A DNA stretch of 64,000 nt from CAADGL01 sp964643885. GTDB lineage: Bacteria > Planctomycetota > Phycisphaerae > UBA1845 > Fen-1342. Below are positions 43,047 through 51,928 of the stretch, piece after piece; within the stretch, counting starts at the first letter, position 1, and every line of letters begins with the position of its first letter. The DNA lies in assembly GCA_964643885.1 (NCBI GenBank), contig CAZXUI010000010.1, forward strand, positions 1-64,000. Reading direction: 5' to 3'. Both the position numbers and the translations under genes were made by a program. The notes under the pieces are model-generated. The model was not told the DNA's origin and did not search any database. It saw only the letters and a program-made list of their open reading frames with translations.

Positions 43047-45587
43047 ATGAATCCGCCTCACCACAATCACGACTCGCTCCCCGACGACGACCCGCGGCTC
43101 AACGCCGCGCTGCGGGCCGCTTTCGGCCCCGCAACCACAATCAACGGCGCCGCCGCCCACAGCGTCCTGGCCACGCTCGACCGCACCGTAGCCCCCTGCC
43201 ATCGAATCCTGCTCCGCGACACGGCCGACGAGGCCGCGACGATCATCCGCCCATCCGGCCGCTGCGAATCGCGCCCGGCCGCCGTCGGCCGTTATCAGAT
43301 CGTCGGGGAGATCGCCCGGGGCGGGGTCGGTGTCGTTCTCAAGAGCCGCGATGTGGACCTGGGGCGAGACGTGGCGATGAAGGTGCTTCGCCCCGATCTG
43401 GCCCACAGCGGCAGCATGGTGCAGCGTTTCATCGAGGAGGCGCAGATCGCCGGCCAGCTTCAGCACCCCGGGATTCTGCCCGTCTACGAGCTGGGCCTCA
43501 GCGACGACCGCCGCCCCTACTTCACCATGCGGCTCGTGCGCGGCTCGACACTCTCCACGCTTCTGGCCGAGCGCCCGGACGCGACGCACGACCGCACTCG
43601 CCTGATCGACATCTTCGCCAGCGTCTGCCAGGCCGTCGCCTATGCTCACGCCAAAGGCGTGATTCACCGCGATCTTAAACCGTCGAACGTGCTCGTCGGC
43701 TCGTTCGGCGAGGTGCAGGTCGTCGACTGGGGGCTGGCGAAGGTGATCCCCCGCGGCGGGCTGGCCGACGACGTGGACGCGGATGATACGGTGATCGAGA
43801 CCGTCCGCTCGGGCGAGGGCGGCACGGCCTCGCTGGTCGGCTCGGTGATGGGCACTCCGGCCTACATGTCGCCCGAGCAGGCCCGCGGCGAAGTCCGCAC
43901 GCTCGACGAGCGCTCGGATGTCTTCTCGCTCGGGGCGATCCTCTGCGAAATACTCACCGGCCAGCCGCCTTACACCGGCGCGCGCGAGGCGGCGCTCGCA
44001 CTCGCCGCGCGGGGCGATACCTCCGCGGCCCGTGCCCGGCTGGCCGGCTGCCACGCCGATCCCGAGCTCATCGACCTGACAGGCCGCTGTCTGGCGCCCG
44101 AAGTCTCCCATCGGCCGCGCGACGCCGGGGCCGTCGCCCGCGAGATCACGGCCTACCAGGAATCGCTCGCCGAGCGCGCCCGCCAGCTCGAGATCACCGC
44201 CGCGCGGGCCGCAGAACAGGCCGCCGGAGAGCGCCGCGCCCGCCGCCTGACCGTCGCGCTGGCCACGACGATCGTCGCGGCCATCGTGCTCATCGGCGGC
44301 GGCTCGATCTGGGTCCAGCAGGCTCGCCAGGCCCGCGTCACGCAGAACACCAGCCTGCTCGAGCAGGCCGTGCAGAGCACATCGCTGGCCCTCGGACGGG
44401 CCCAGGCCGCGCCGCCCGGCCAGTCCGCTCCGTGGACCGAAGCGCTCTCCGCCGCCGCCCGGATCGAGCAACTGCTTGCGGCCGGCGAAGTCGCCGACGA
44501 CGCTCGCGGCCGCGCCGTGTCGCTGCTGGCCGAGGTCGATCTTGCCAACCGCGACCGGCAACTGATCGACCGCATCGAGGACGTCGTCATCGTCGGCGCA
44601 ACGCACGAGGACGCCGAGAGCTGGCTCTGGATGGCCGAAACGCTGCTGAAAACCTTTCGCGAGTACGGCATCGACATCGAGCGGCTCGCCCCGGATGAGG
44701 TCGCCGAGCGAATCCGCACGAGCCGACTCTCGCAGCAGCTCACCGACGGCCTGGAGCTCTGGATCGCCACGGAGTTTCACCTGCACGGTCTGAACGCCGG
44801 CCGCATCCCGGTCCCCGAGCTGCTCGGGAAAGTCGAGCTGCTCTACGCCGCCGACACGGACGAATTTCGTACAGCGCTGCGCAGGCTCATCTACACCGGC
44901 CGGCCGGACCTCGACGAGGTCCGCAAGCTCGAGCAGCGGGCGGACTTCGAGAACATGTCACCGCGGACGCTCTCCTGGCTCGCCACGGCCTACGGCATGA
45001 GCGGCGACATCGACGGCGCCGCGCGCGTCTTCCGCCGCGCCTTGTTGACCTATCCCTATGACTTCATGCTCAATTTCGACTTCGCCTATCACCTCGTCCC
45101 GGCCGGCCGCTGGCACGAGGCCATCCGCTGCTACGACCGTGCGATCGCGATCCGCCCGGCCAGCGGCGGGGCCTGGCGCGGCCTGGGCAACGCCCTGCGG
45201 CAGATCGACGACCTGCCCGGGGCGATGGACGCCCTGCACCAGTCCGTTCGTTTTCAGCCGGATCACGCCCCCACCTACGTCGACCTCGCGGCCGCACTCC
45301 GCTCCGCCGGGCGGCTGGACGAAGCGCTTGCCGCTGTCGAGCAGGCAGTCCACCTCGACGCCGAGCTCGCGCTGGCCTACTGCGAGCGGGGTCACATCCT
45401 GCGGGCGCTCGGCCGACTCGACGAAGCGCTGACCGCGTTCGAGCGCTGCCACGAGCTCGGCATCCGCCGCGCCGATTGGCGCGCGCCCTCGGCCGAGTGG
45501 CTGGAGGAGTGCCGCCGCGAGCTTTTTGAAGCCGCCGATCCAGCCGACAATACGCCCGCCGGCTGTCCTGATGACCCGAAGGAGTGA
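43047..45587 (+). CDS. Transmembrane Ser/Thr protein kinase with C-terminal TPR repeats
   Basis: An 846-residue kinase. Residues about 85-360 form the kinase domain: GEIARGGVGVV (Gly-rich loop), VAMKVLRPD (Lys), VIHRDLKPSNVLVG (catalytic loop) and VVDWGLAKV, where DWG replaces DFG. GTPAYMSPEQARG is the activation/P+1 segment and DVFSLGAILCEILTG follows. One membrane helix (VALATTIVAAIVLIGGGSIWV) lies near residue 412. The C-terminal region holds about five to six TPR-like helix pairs (AIRCYDRAIAIRPASGGAWRGLG, ALAAVEQAVHLDAELALAYCERG) and ends acidic. Typical of planctomycete Hanks-type kinases that sense or scaffold at the membrane. Downstream SRPBCC gene begins 7 bp after the stop. Confidence 0.93.
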   Translation: MNPPHHNHDSLPDDDPRLNAALRAAFGPATTINGAAAHSVLATLDRTVAPCHRILLRDTADEAATIIRPSGRCESRPAAVGRYQIVGEIARGGVGVVLKSRDVDLGRDVAMKVLRPDLAHSGSMVQRFIEEAQIAGQLQHPGILPVYELGLSDDRRPYFTMRLVRGSTLSTLLAERPDATHDRTRLIDIFASVCQAVAYAHAKGVIHRDLKPSNVLVGSFGEVQVVDWGLAKVIPRGGLADDVDADDTVIETVRSGEGGTASLVGSVMGTPAYMSPEQARGEVRTLDERSDVFSLGAILCEILTGQPPYTGAREAALALAARGDTSAARARLAGCHADPELIDLTGRCLAPEVSHRPRDAGAVAREITAYQESLAERARQLEITAARAAEQAAGERRARRLTVALATTIVAAIVLIGGGSIWVQQARQARVTQNTSLLEQAVQSTSLALGRAQAAPPGQSAPWTEALSAAARIEQLLAAGEVADDARGRAVSLLAEVDLANRDRQLIDRIEDVVIVGATHEDAESWLWMAETLLKTFREYGIDIERLAPDEVAERIRTSRLSQQLTDGLELWIATEFHLHGLNAGRIPVPELLGKVELLYAADTDEFRTALRRLIYTGRPDLDEVRKLEQRADFENMSPRTLSWLATAYGMSGDIDGAARVFRRALLTYPYDFMLNFDFAYHLVPAGRWHEAIRCYDRAIAIRPASGGAWRGLGNALRQIDDLPGAMDALHQSVRFQPDHAPTYVDLAAALRSAGRLDEALAAVEQAVHLDAELALAYCERGHILRALGRLDEALTAFERCHELGIRRADWRAPSAEWLEECRRELFEAADPADNTPAGCPDDPKE

Positions 45588-45593
45588 GCGCCG

Positions 45594-46031
45594 ATGCCCG
45601 GCTTCCGCACCAGCGAATTCATCCAGCGCCCCCGCGAGCAGGTCTTCGACTTCGCCGCCGACCCGCGCAACGCCCCCAAGTGGCTCACCGGCGTGCAGAA
45701 GATCGAACTGCTGACCGACGGACCCATCCGCGCCGGAACGCGCTTTCGCGAGACGCGGGTCATCAACAAGCGCGAGGCGGCGGCCGAGATCGAGGTCGTC
45801 GAGCACGAGCGGCCACGTGTTCACGCGGCCGGAGCGAAGTTCCCCGGCGGCTCGGCGGTCTATCGCTACGAATTCCACGCCGAGGGCAGCGGCACCCGCG
45901 TCGAGCTCGTCGCGGAGGTGCGCGGCAAGGGGCTCGGCTGGCTGATGGCCCCGCTGATGGCCACCGTCATGAAGAAGATGGACGGCGACCAGCTCCAGCG
46001 GCTCAAGGCCGCGATCGAATCCGAGACATAG
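45594..46031 (+). CDS. SRPBCC family (polyketide cyclase/START-like) protein
   Basis: A 145-residue cytoplasmic SRPBCC-fold protein. RTSEFIQRPREQVFDFAADPRNAPKW is the classical opening strand and helix of this family; the hydrophobic pocket strands follow, and the C-terminal helix is MATVMKKMDGDQLQRLKAAIE. AAGGAG overlaps the kinase stop, and the ATG is 7 bp after it, so translation is probably coupled. The family binds or modifies hydrophobic ligands; no specific ligand can be assigned. It differs from the SRPBCC protein at 42.4 kb by lacking a membrane anchor. Confidence 0.8.
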   Translation: MPGFRTSEFIQRPREQVFDFAADPRNAPKWLTGVQKIELLTDGPIRAGTRFRETRVINKREAAAEIEVVEHERPRVHAAGAKFPGGSAVYRYEFHAEGSGTRVELVAEVRGKGLGWLMAPLMATVMKKMDGDQLQRLKAAIESET

Positions 46032-46106
46032 CCCCCCGCCGCGCCGATCGGCAACGGCCGCCGCGGTGAGAGCCGCTGTCGCGGCGCGCCTGCCTGCCGC
46101 GCAGCC

Positions 46107-48119
46107 TCACCGGCCCGCCGGCATGTACTTGTCGAACCATCCCGCGATCGCCCGCAGGCGTTCTGCGCGGTTGTGCGGCCGCCCGCCGCGGCTCATCCCG
46201 TGCGATTCGCCTTCGAAGCGGATCAGCTCCACTTCGCGTCCGAGCACCTTCAGACAGGCGAAAAGCTGCTCGGCCTGTTCGATCGGGCAGCGCAGGTCCT
46301 GCTCCTGGTGCTCGATCAGAAGCGGTGTGCGGATGTTCTTCACGTACGTGAGCGGGCTTTGCCGCCGGAGCTGCTCCACCTTGTGCCACGGCGTGCCGCC
46401 GAACTCGTGACCGAGGTCGTAGCCGAAGTCGCTCGTGCCGAAGAGCGACTCCAGGTTGACCACGCTCCGCTGCGTCACCGCCGCGCGGAAGCGGTCCGTA
46501 TGCGACACGAGCCAGTTGGTCATATAGCCGCCGTACGACCCGCCCGTAACGCCGACGCGCTTCGGGTCCACGTACGGCCGCGAGAAGAGCCAGTCGGCGA
46601 CCTTCATCACGTCCCTGGCGTCCAGGTTGCCCCAGTCCGCGTGCGTGCAGTTCATGAACTTCAGCCCGTAGCCGGTGCTGCCGCGCGGGTTGGCATACGT
46701 CACGACGTACCCCTTCGCCGCCAGCCACTGCATTTCGTGGAAGAAGCTGTAGCCGTACTGTGCGTGCGGGCCGCCGTGAATCTCCAGGATCGCCGGGTAC
46801 CTGCGCCGCTTGTCGAAATCCGGCGGCCGCAGCACCCAGCCCTGCACCTCCACGCCGTCGCTGCGGACGCGAAACGCCTCCGGCTCGGCGACCTCCACCC
46901 GCTCCAGCAGCCCCGCGTTCACGTGTGTCAGCCGCCGCAGGCGCCAGTTCTCGCCCGGGTCGGCCAGGTAGACATCGCCCAGGTTCGTCGCTGTGCCGAT
47001 GCTCAGCGCCACGGGGCCGTCCGAGGCCGTCCGCTGCGCGAACAGAATGTTGACCTCGCCGCCGATCTCGCAGCGCATGTCGCGCTTGTCGAGCGACCGG
47101 CTGAACAGCCGCGTGGCCCCCTGCTCGCTGGCGGTGAAATAGAGCCGCTCGCCGTCGCGCGACCAGAGCGGCGGCGTCGGCGCGAAGCCCGCCGTCGTCA
47201 CATCCCCCAGCGTCGTGTTGACGCACTGCTGATCGATCTCGCGCGTCACTTCGCGCGGCTTGCCGCCGGTCGCATCCACCACCCACACCCGCGCGTTGTA
47301 CTTCCACCACTCGCCCGGACCGGCCGGATCGCCGATGTAGGCGATTCGCTTGCCGTCCGGCGACCACGTGTGCGCCTTGCACGCCCCCGGCATCCGCGTG
47401 ACCTTCTTCAGCCCGCCGCCGCTGACACGCACCACGTAGATGTCCGCGTTCTCCGTGTACAGGTCGGGATTCTCCACGCGGTTGGACGTGAACGAGACCA
47501 GCCGCCCGTCGGGGCTGAAGTTCGGCTCGCTGTCGTCGTAGTCGCCGAACGTAAGCTGCCTCGGCTTGCCGCCGGCCGCGGAGACGACATAGACGTGCCG
47601 CCGCTGGCCGTTCCACCAGCCCTCGCCGTCGAGCTTGTGTTGCAGCCGGGTGATGCGCTTGATCTGCGGCCGCCGCTTGAGTTCATCCTTCTTCTCGTCG
47701 CGCTCGAGTTTCTGCCGCTCGTTCATCGCCTGCCAGGTGTAGGCGATGCGGCGGCCGTCCGGTGAGAAGGCGAAATCGGCGACGAAGCCGTCATTGTCCG
47801 TCAGCCGTCGCGGCTCGCCGCCGTCCATCGGCAACACCCACAGCGTCGCGCCCTTGTCGCGCGTCGAGACGAAGCCGATCCGTGTCCCGTCGGGCGACCA
47901 CTTCGGCAGGAGGTCGTTGTGCTTGCCCGCGGCGGTCAGCGCCCGCGGCTCGCCGCCGGCCACATCCACGATCATGAGCTGCGTGTAGTTCTGGTTCTCG
48001 TCCAGGTCCGCCCGCTTCAGCTCGAAGACGACCTGCCGCCCGTCGGGCGAGAGCGCCACCCGCCCGACCGCCTTCAGCTCGTGCAGGTCCTCGAGACGCA
48101 TCAACCGCTTCCTGGCCAT
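46107..48119 (-). CDS. S9 family serine peptidase (acylaminoacyl-peptidase/DPP-like)
   Basis: A 670-residue prolyl-oligopeptidase-family enzyme. Residues about 10-400 form a WD40-type PD40 propeller (ALSPDGRQVVFE, KWSPDGTRIGFVS, NFSPDGRLVSFTS). The alpha/beta-hydrolase domain follows (about 420-670): Ser528 in TGGSYGGYMTNW, Asp608 in EQDLRCPIEQ, His640 in GESHGMSRGG complete the triad. No signal peptide is present, so it is probably cytoplasmic and removes N-terminal acylated or dipeptidyl residues from short peptides. GGAG precedes the ATG. It converges with the SRPBCC gene and is monocistronic. Confidence 0.93.
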   Translation of the reverse strand: MARKRLMRLEDLHELKAVGRVALSPDGRQVVFELKRADLDENQNYTQLMIVDVAGGEPRALTAAGKHNDLLPKWSPDGTRIGFVSTRDKGATLWVLPMDGGEPRRLTDNDGFVADFAFSPDGRRIAYTWQAMNERQKLERDEKKDELKRRPQIKRITRLQHKLDGEGWWNGQRRHVYVVSAAGGKPRQLTFGDYDDSEPNFSPDGRLVSFTSNRVENPDLYTENADIYVVRVSGGGLKKVTRMPGACKAHTWSPDGKRIAYIGDPAGPGEWWKYNARVWVVDATGGKPREVTREIDQQCVNTTLGDVTTAGFAPTPPLWSRDGERLYFTASEQGATRLFSRSLDKRDMRCEIGGEVNILFAQRTASDGPVALSIGTATNLGDVYLADPGENWRLRRLTHVNAGLLERVEVAEPEAFRVRSDGVEVQGWVLRPPDFDKRRRYPAILEIHGGPHAQYGYSFFHEMQWLAAKGYVVTYANPRGSTGYGLKFMNCTHADWGNLDARDVMKVADWLFSRPYVDPKRVGVTGGSYGGYMTNWLVSHTDRFRAAVTQRSVVNLESLFGTSDFGYDLGHEFGGTPWHKVEQLRRQSPLTYVKNIRTPLLIEHQEQDLRCPIEQAEQLFACLKVLGREVELIRFEGESHGMSRGGRPHNRAERLRAIAGWFDKYMPAGR

Positions 48120-48313
48120 GGGAGACTCCGGGGCCGCAGAGCGACCCGTCTGATTGCCGCCCGCGCTGCGGCCGCGGGCGATGGGAAGCGACCACTATAG
48201 CCGCCCCACGCCCGCCCGGCACGGCACGGCCGCATCGCGGCTGGACACGGCGGGCCAGTCAGATAGGATTCGCTTGCGGGCCGCCGGCCTGCGTCCGACG
48301 CTCAGGTGATCGC

Positions 48314-49150
48314 ATGAAACCACTGCTCATCGTTCCGCCGGCGCCGGCGCGCTGGACGGCGATCGAGAATCTCCTCGCCGAGCAGCGTCCCGCCTGGCTC
48401 GCGGACCTGAAGCGCCGTATCTGCGACGCGCTTCCCGGCGCACGCGACGCGATGGCCGTGATTCCGAACGGCGGGCAGGTCGTGGCGGCGGCGTGCATCC
48501 GCCGGACGCACGATGTCGGCGTGCTCGGCGACCTGCTGACGCACGCTGCGCACCGTGGCAAAGGCCACGCGCGGCGGCTGCTTCAGATCCTGCTCTCCTG
48601 GTTCGACATGACCGGCGGGCACTGGCTCTACACGACCTGCGACGCCCCGCTCTATGCCGGCATCTTCGAGAAGTTCGGCTTTCAGCCGCTGCATCACGCC
48701 GCTCACGACGGCCGCGAGGTGCTGACCGTCATCCGCACGCCGGCGACGGTGCGCGGCGGGCCGCTGCCGGCCGAGGGGGAGGCGCAGGTGCGGGCGCTGT
48801 CGCGGGCGGATTGGCCGCTGCTGGTGGCGCTGCTTCAGCACCGCGCGGGGCCGGACCCGCGTGTGCCGCTGGCGGAGTCAGCGGTGGCGGCGGAGACGAG
48901 CACGATGGAGCTGATCAACCAGGTGGAGCAGGGGACGGCGGCGCTGCTGGGCGCGGAGATTTCGGGGCGGATCGTGGCGGCGGGGAGCGTGGCGACGGAC
49001 CAGCTCGGGCAGCGGACGTTTGCGATGTGCTGGCCGCACGAGCCGCCGAGCGCGGTATTGCGGGCGGCGGTGATCGAGCTGGCGGCGTCGAAAGGGTACG
49101 ATAAGGTCGATTTCCCGATGGAAATTCTTGCATCCGAGGGGGGGGCCTGA
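48314..49150 (+). CDS. GNAT family N-acetyltransferase
   Basis: A 278-residue protein. The GNAT motif A is GVLGDLLTHAAHRGKGHARRLLQILLSWF (about 70-97; the acetyl-CoA loop is RGKGHA), and CDAPLYAGIFEKFGFQPLHH is the C-terminal motif B. The remaining 140 residues look like a second, divergent GNAT-like half without the pyrophosphate loop (AEISGRIVAAGSVATDQLG). AGGTGA precedes the ATG. Substrate unknown. Confidence 0.8.
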   Translation: MKPLLIVPPAPARWTAIENLLAEQRPAWLADLKRRICDALPGARDAMAVIPNGGQVVAAACIRRTHDVGVLGDLLTHAAHRGKGHARRLLQILLSWFDMTGGHWLYTTCDAPLYAGIFEKFGFQPLHHAAHDGREVLTVIRTPATVRGGPLPAEGEAQVRALSRADWPLLVALLQHRAGPDPRVPLAESAVAAETSTMELINQVEQGTAALLGAEISGRIVAAGSVATDQLGQRTFAMCWPHEPPSAVLRAAVIELAASKGYDKVDFPMEILASEGGA

Positions 49151-49513
49151 CGTTTTTTGGCGAATCGAGCCGTGCTTTGGGGCGGCGGGGCGCGAAACGA
49201 GCGTTGGGTGCGGCGAGAAGAGCAGCAAGCAGGTCCGCCGGCGGGACAGAGCCGCGACCGTGAGGGAGCGGGCGCATTCGAGAGCGCTTTCCGCGCCCAC
49301 GCGCCGAGACGCGTACACCTAAAATCGACCAACCAGCGGCTGAGATAGGTGGATGTCACCTGGCGCTGGCGCGGGCGGTGCGCTAGCGCCAGCCCGATCC
49401 CTTACGGTCGCGGCTCGGAGCAGGCAGGCGGTCGCGGCTCGGATCATGCGGGCGGAACAGGCGATTGGTGCGTCGAGGGAAGCACCCAACGGGCTGCGGG
49501 CGCCCCTCAATCC
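49151..49513. repeat. Intergenic repeat region 3' of dnaB
   Basis: 363 bp without a gene. ATGTCACCTGGCGCTGGCGCGGG (49353-49375) begins a hairpin closed by AGCGCCAG (49386-49393), then two copies of GGTCGCGGCTCGGA (about 49406 and 49430), CATGCGGGCGG, TGCGTCGAGGGAAGCACC and CCCCTCAATCCCT. The same ordered set recurs at 61850-62036. An inverted copy of the CGCGGCTC element (GAGCCGCGACCGTGAGGGAG) is at 49250-49269. Both large copies abut the stop codon of a minus-strand gene. Confidence 0.65.
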
Positions 49514-51025
49514 CTAAAACGGAACCCCCTCTTCGCTGCCGTACTCGGCCTCGCGGACCTGCTCGAAGCGGGGGACGCCGGCGGGGTCGTAGTTCTCGAA
49601 ACGGGTGTAGCGGCGGTTGAAGAGCAGCTCGACCGTGCCGGTCGGGCCGTTGCGCTGCTTGGCGACGATCACCTCGGCCTTGTTGTCCTCGATGTCGCCC
49701 GCGGGCGGACCGCCATCGCCCGAACCCGCTGCCCGCGCCCGGTCCTGGTAGTAGGACTCGCGGTGCAGCAGCATGATCACGTCGGCATCCTGCTCGATCG
49801 CCCCGCTTTCGCGCAGGTCGCTCATCCGCGGGCGGTTGCCGGTGCGCTCCTCCGGGTTGCGGTTGAGCTGGGCCATGGCGATGACGGGCACGTCGAGGTC
49901 CTTGGCGACGGCCTTGAGGCCGCGCGAGATCTCGGCCACCTCCATCTGGCGGCTCTCCTTGCCGGGCGAGTGCATGAGCTGGAGGTAGTCGACCATGACG
50001 ACGCGGATGCCGAACTTGCGGGCGGCGATGCGGGCGCGGGCCCGCAGCTCCAGGATGGTCAGCCCCGGCGTGTCGTCGACGTAGAGCGGCTTGTCCTTCA
50101 GGTCGCCGGCGGCGGCCTTGAGCCGCTCGATCTCCTCTGCGCTGAGGCGGGCCTTGCGCAGCCGGTGGGCGTCGACATGAGCCCGGCCGCAGAGAATCCG
50201 CTCGGCCAGGGCGGCCCGGCTCATCTCCAGTGAGAAGAAGAGCACGGAAACGGGGTCGCGCGGGCGGAGGGCCATGTTCTCGGCAATGTTCAGGCCGAGG
50301 GCGGTTTTTCCCATTGAGGGCCGGCCGGCGACGATGATCAGCTCCGACTTGTGCAGGCCGGAGGTGATCTCGTCGAGGGCGTAGAAGCCGGTGGCCTCGC
50401 CCTCGTGCTTCTGCTTGAGCTCGATGCGGCGGAAGAGCTCGTCGACGTGCTGCATGAGGGTGCCGGCGTCGTTGGTGACGCGCTGCTGGGTGACATTGAA
50501 TATGGCGGCCTCGGCCTCGTCGAGAATCTGCTGGGCGGGGGCGGCGTCCTCCATGGCCCGGTTCATGACGTGCCAGCTCGCGTTGACGAGCTGGCGCAGC
50601 AGGTGCTTGTCGCGGACGATGCGGGCGTAGTGGCCGACGCGCTGGGCGGAGGGGACGGAGCCGATCAGCCCGGCGAGGAACTCGTAGCCGCCGAGCTCTT
50701 CGAACATCTGCTTGCGCTGGAGCTCGTCCTTGATGACCACGCCGTCGAGCGGGTGGCCGAGCTTCCAGAGGTCGACGATGTGCTCATAGAGCTTCTGGTG
50801 CTTGTCGGACCAGAAGAAGGGGCGGGACAGGTCGTTGAGCGCGGCGATCGCCTCGCCGATCGCGCCCTCCTCGAGCAGCATCGAGCCGAGCAGGGCGCGT
50901 TCGGCATCCAGCGAGTGCGGCAGCGGCCGGTCGGCCGCGGGCGCGGCGTTCTCAGGCCTGGGACTCGTCGGCGGGCTGGCCGTCCGCTCCGGCCCGTTCG
51001 TCTGCCTGCTCTGCTCCTTCGCCAT
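49514..51025 (-). CDS. dnaB: Replicative DNA helicase
   Basis: About 503 residues; RecA-type hexameric 5'-3' helicase at the replication fork. The N-terminal domain starts at PHSLDAERALLGSMLLEEGAI (about 36-56). The C-terminal domain has Walker A AGRPSMGKTALGLN (about 218), SLEMSRAALAERIL, Walker B VVMVDYLQLM (about 318) and SDLRESGAIEQDAD with the arginine-finger region KQRNGPTGTVEL. ATG 51025 was chosen as the only start that leaves the conserved N-domain intact. It overlaps the rplI C-terminus by 74 bp in a different frame. Last gene of the conserved rpsF-ssb-rpsR-rplI-dnaB order. Confidence 0.93.
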   Translation of the reverse strand: MAKEQSRQTNGPERTASPPTSPRPENAAPAADRPLPHSLDAERALLGSMLLEEGAIGEAIAALNDLSRPFFWSDKHQKLYEHIVDLWKLGHPLDGVVIKDELQRKQMFEELGGYEFLAGLIGSVPSAQRVGHYARIVRDKHLLRQLVNASWHVMNRAMEDAAPAQQILDEAEAAIFNVTQQRVTNDAGTLMQHVDELFRRIELKQKHEGEATGFYALDEITSGLHKSELIIVAGRPSMGKTALGLNIAENMALRPRDPVSVLFFSLEMSRAALAERILCGRAHVDAHRLRKARLSAEEIERLKAAAGDLKDKPLYVDDTPGLTILELRARARIAARKFGIRVVMVDYLQLMHSPGKESRQMEVAEISRGLKAVAKDLDVPVIAMAQLNRNPEERTGNRPRMSDLRESGAIEQDADVIMLLHRESYYQDRARAAGSGDGGPPAGDIEDNKAEVIVAKQRNGPTGTVELLFNRRYTRFENYDPAGVPRFEQVREAEYGSEEGVPF

Positions 51026-51482
51026 CGCCGACCGCTCCTCCCTCGCGAACGACCCAGAGCTTGATCTGGGCGGAGATATCGTCCGTGAACTCGAGCTTGA
51101 TCGTGCGATTATCCAGAGTGCGGATGGGCGCTGCAATAGCAACATGCTCCGGCAGGATGGGGAATCCCATCTGCTGGAGAGCGTGCGCGATCTCGCGTGC
51201 GCCGACGGAGCCGTAGAGCGTGCCTTCGGGGTTGGCGGCGGCCTCGATCGTGACGGTCACGTCGACGAGCCTGGCGGCCAGCTCCTCGAACGCCTTCATC
51301 TGGCGGGCCCGTTCGGCCGCGGCGGCGACCTTGGCGCTTTCGATAGCCTTGATGTTTTCCTCGGTTGGCTCGGTGGCGAGCCGCCCGGGCAGGAGGTAGT
51401 TTCGCGCGTAGCCGGCCCGCACGTCGACGATATCGCCGATGTGGCCGAGCTTGCGCACGTCCTTGAGCAGAAGCAGACGCAT
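50952..51482 (-). CDS. rplI: Large ribosomal subunit protein bL9
   Basis: About 176 residues from ATG 51482, which begins MRLLLLKDVRKLGHIGDIVDVRAGYARNYLLPGRLA, the bL9 N-domain that binds 23S rRNA. The long connecting helix (EENIKAIESAKVAAAAERARQ) and C-domain (GTLYGSVGAREIAHAL, IKLEFTDDISAQIKLWVV) follow. A family member would end near residue 148; this one carries an extra Glu/Gly/Ala-rich tail of about 30 residues (GGAVGDGEGAEQADERAGAD) whose codons run into dnaB (74-bp overlap). An upstream in-frame ATG at 51527 is less likely. Confidence 0.93.
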   Translation of the reverse strand: MRLLLLKDVRKLGHIGDIVDVRAGYARNYLLPGRLATEPTEENIKAIESAKVAAAAERARQMKAFEELAARLVDVTVTIEAAANPEGTLYGSVGAREIAHALQQMGFPILPEHVAIAAPIRTLDNRTIKLEFTDDISAQIKLWVVREGGAVGDGEGAEQADERAGADGQPADESQA

Positions 51483-51550
51483 ATTCTCACCTTCCCCGGC
51501 GGCCGGGCGAACCGGCCGCGGGCCCAAAAAGACCGGCCGAAGAGCGGCGA

Positions 51551-51817
51551 CTAACTGACGAACGGCATCAGCGCGATGAATCGGGCGCGCTTGAGCGCCA
51601 GCGAGAGCTTGCGCTGCATCATCGCGTCCATGCCGGAGCGTTTGCGCGAAAAGAGCTTGCCCTGCGCGGTCGTGAAGCGCTGAAGCAGAGCGACATCCTT
51701 GTAGTCGATCTCTTCGGGCTTGACGCGCGCCCCGCGGATCTTGCCCGCGTCCGACGGACGACGCGACTTCTTACGCTTCTTCTTCGCGGCACCCGGCCGC
51801 ATTCCTGGTCGTGGCAT
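51551..51817 (-). CDS. rpsR: Small ribosomal subunit protein bS18
   Basis: An 88-residue basic ribosomal protein that sits next to bS6 on the 30S platform. DYKDVALLQRFTTAQGKLFSRKRSG is the bS18 core, with LALKRARFIALMPFVS at the C-terminus. The N-terminus is Lys/Arg-rich (KKKRKKSRRPS). It lies between ssb and rplI in the conserved cluster. Confidence 0.95.
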   Translation of the reverse strand: MPRPGMRPGAAKKKRKKSRRPSDAGKIRGARVKPEEIDYKDVALLQRFTTAQGKLFSRKRSGMDAMMQRKLSLALKRARFIALMPFVS

Positions 51818-51928
51818 TGCTACTCACCTCGGTCTACAAACAGTCCGGCACAGGGCCGGTTACCTTGTCAACGTTCGCTCACTCGCCGCCGCGATCCGAC
51901 GCGGGCGGCGCGGCCGACGACGCCCCGA

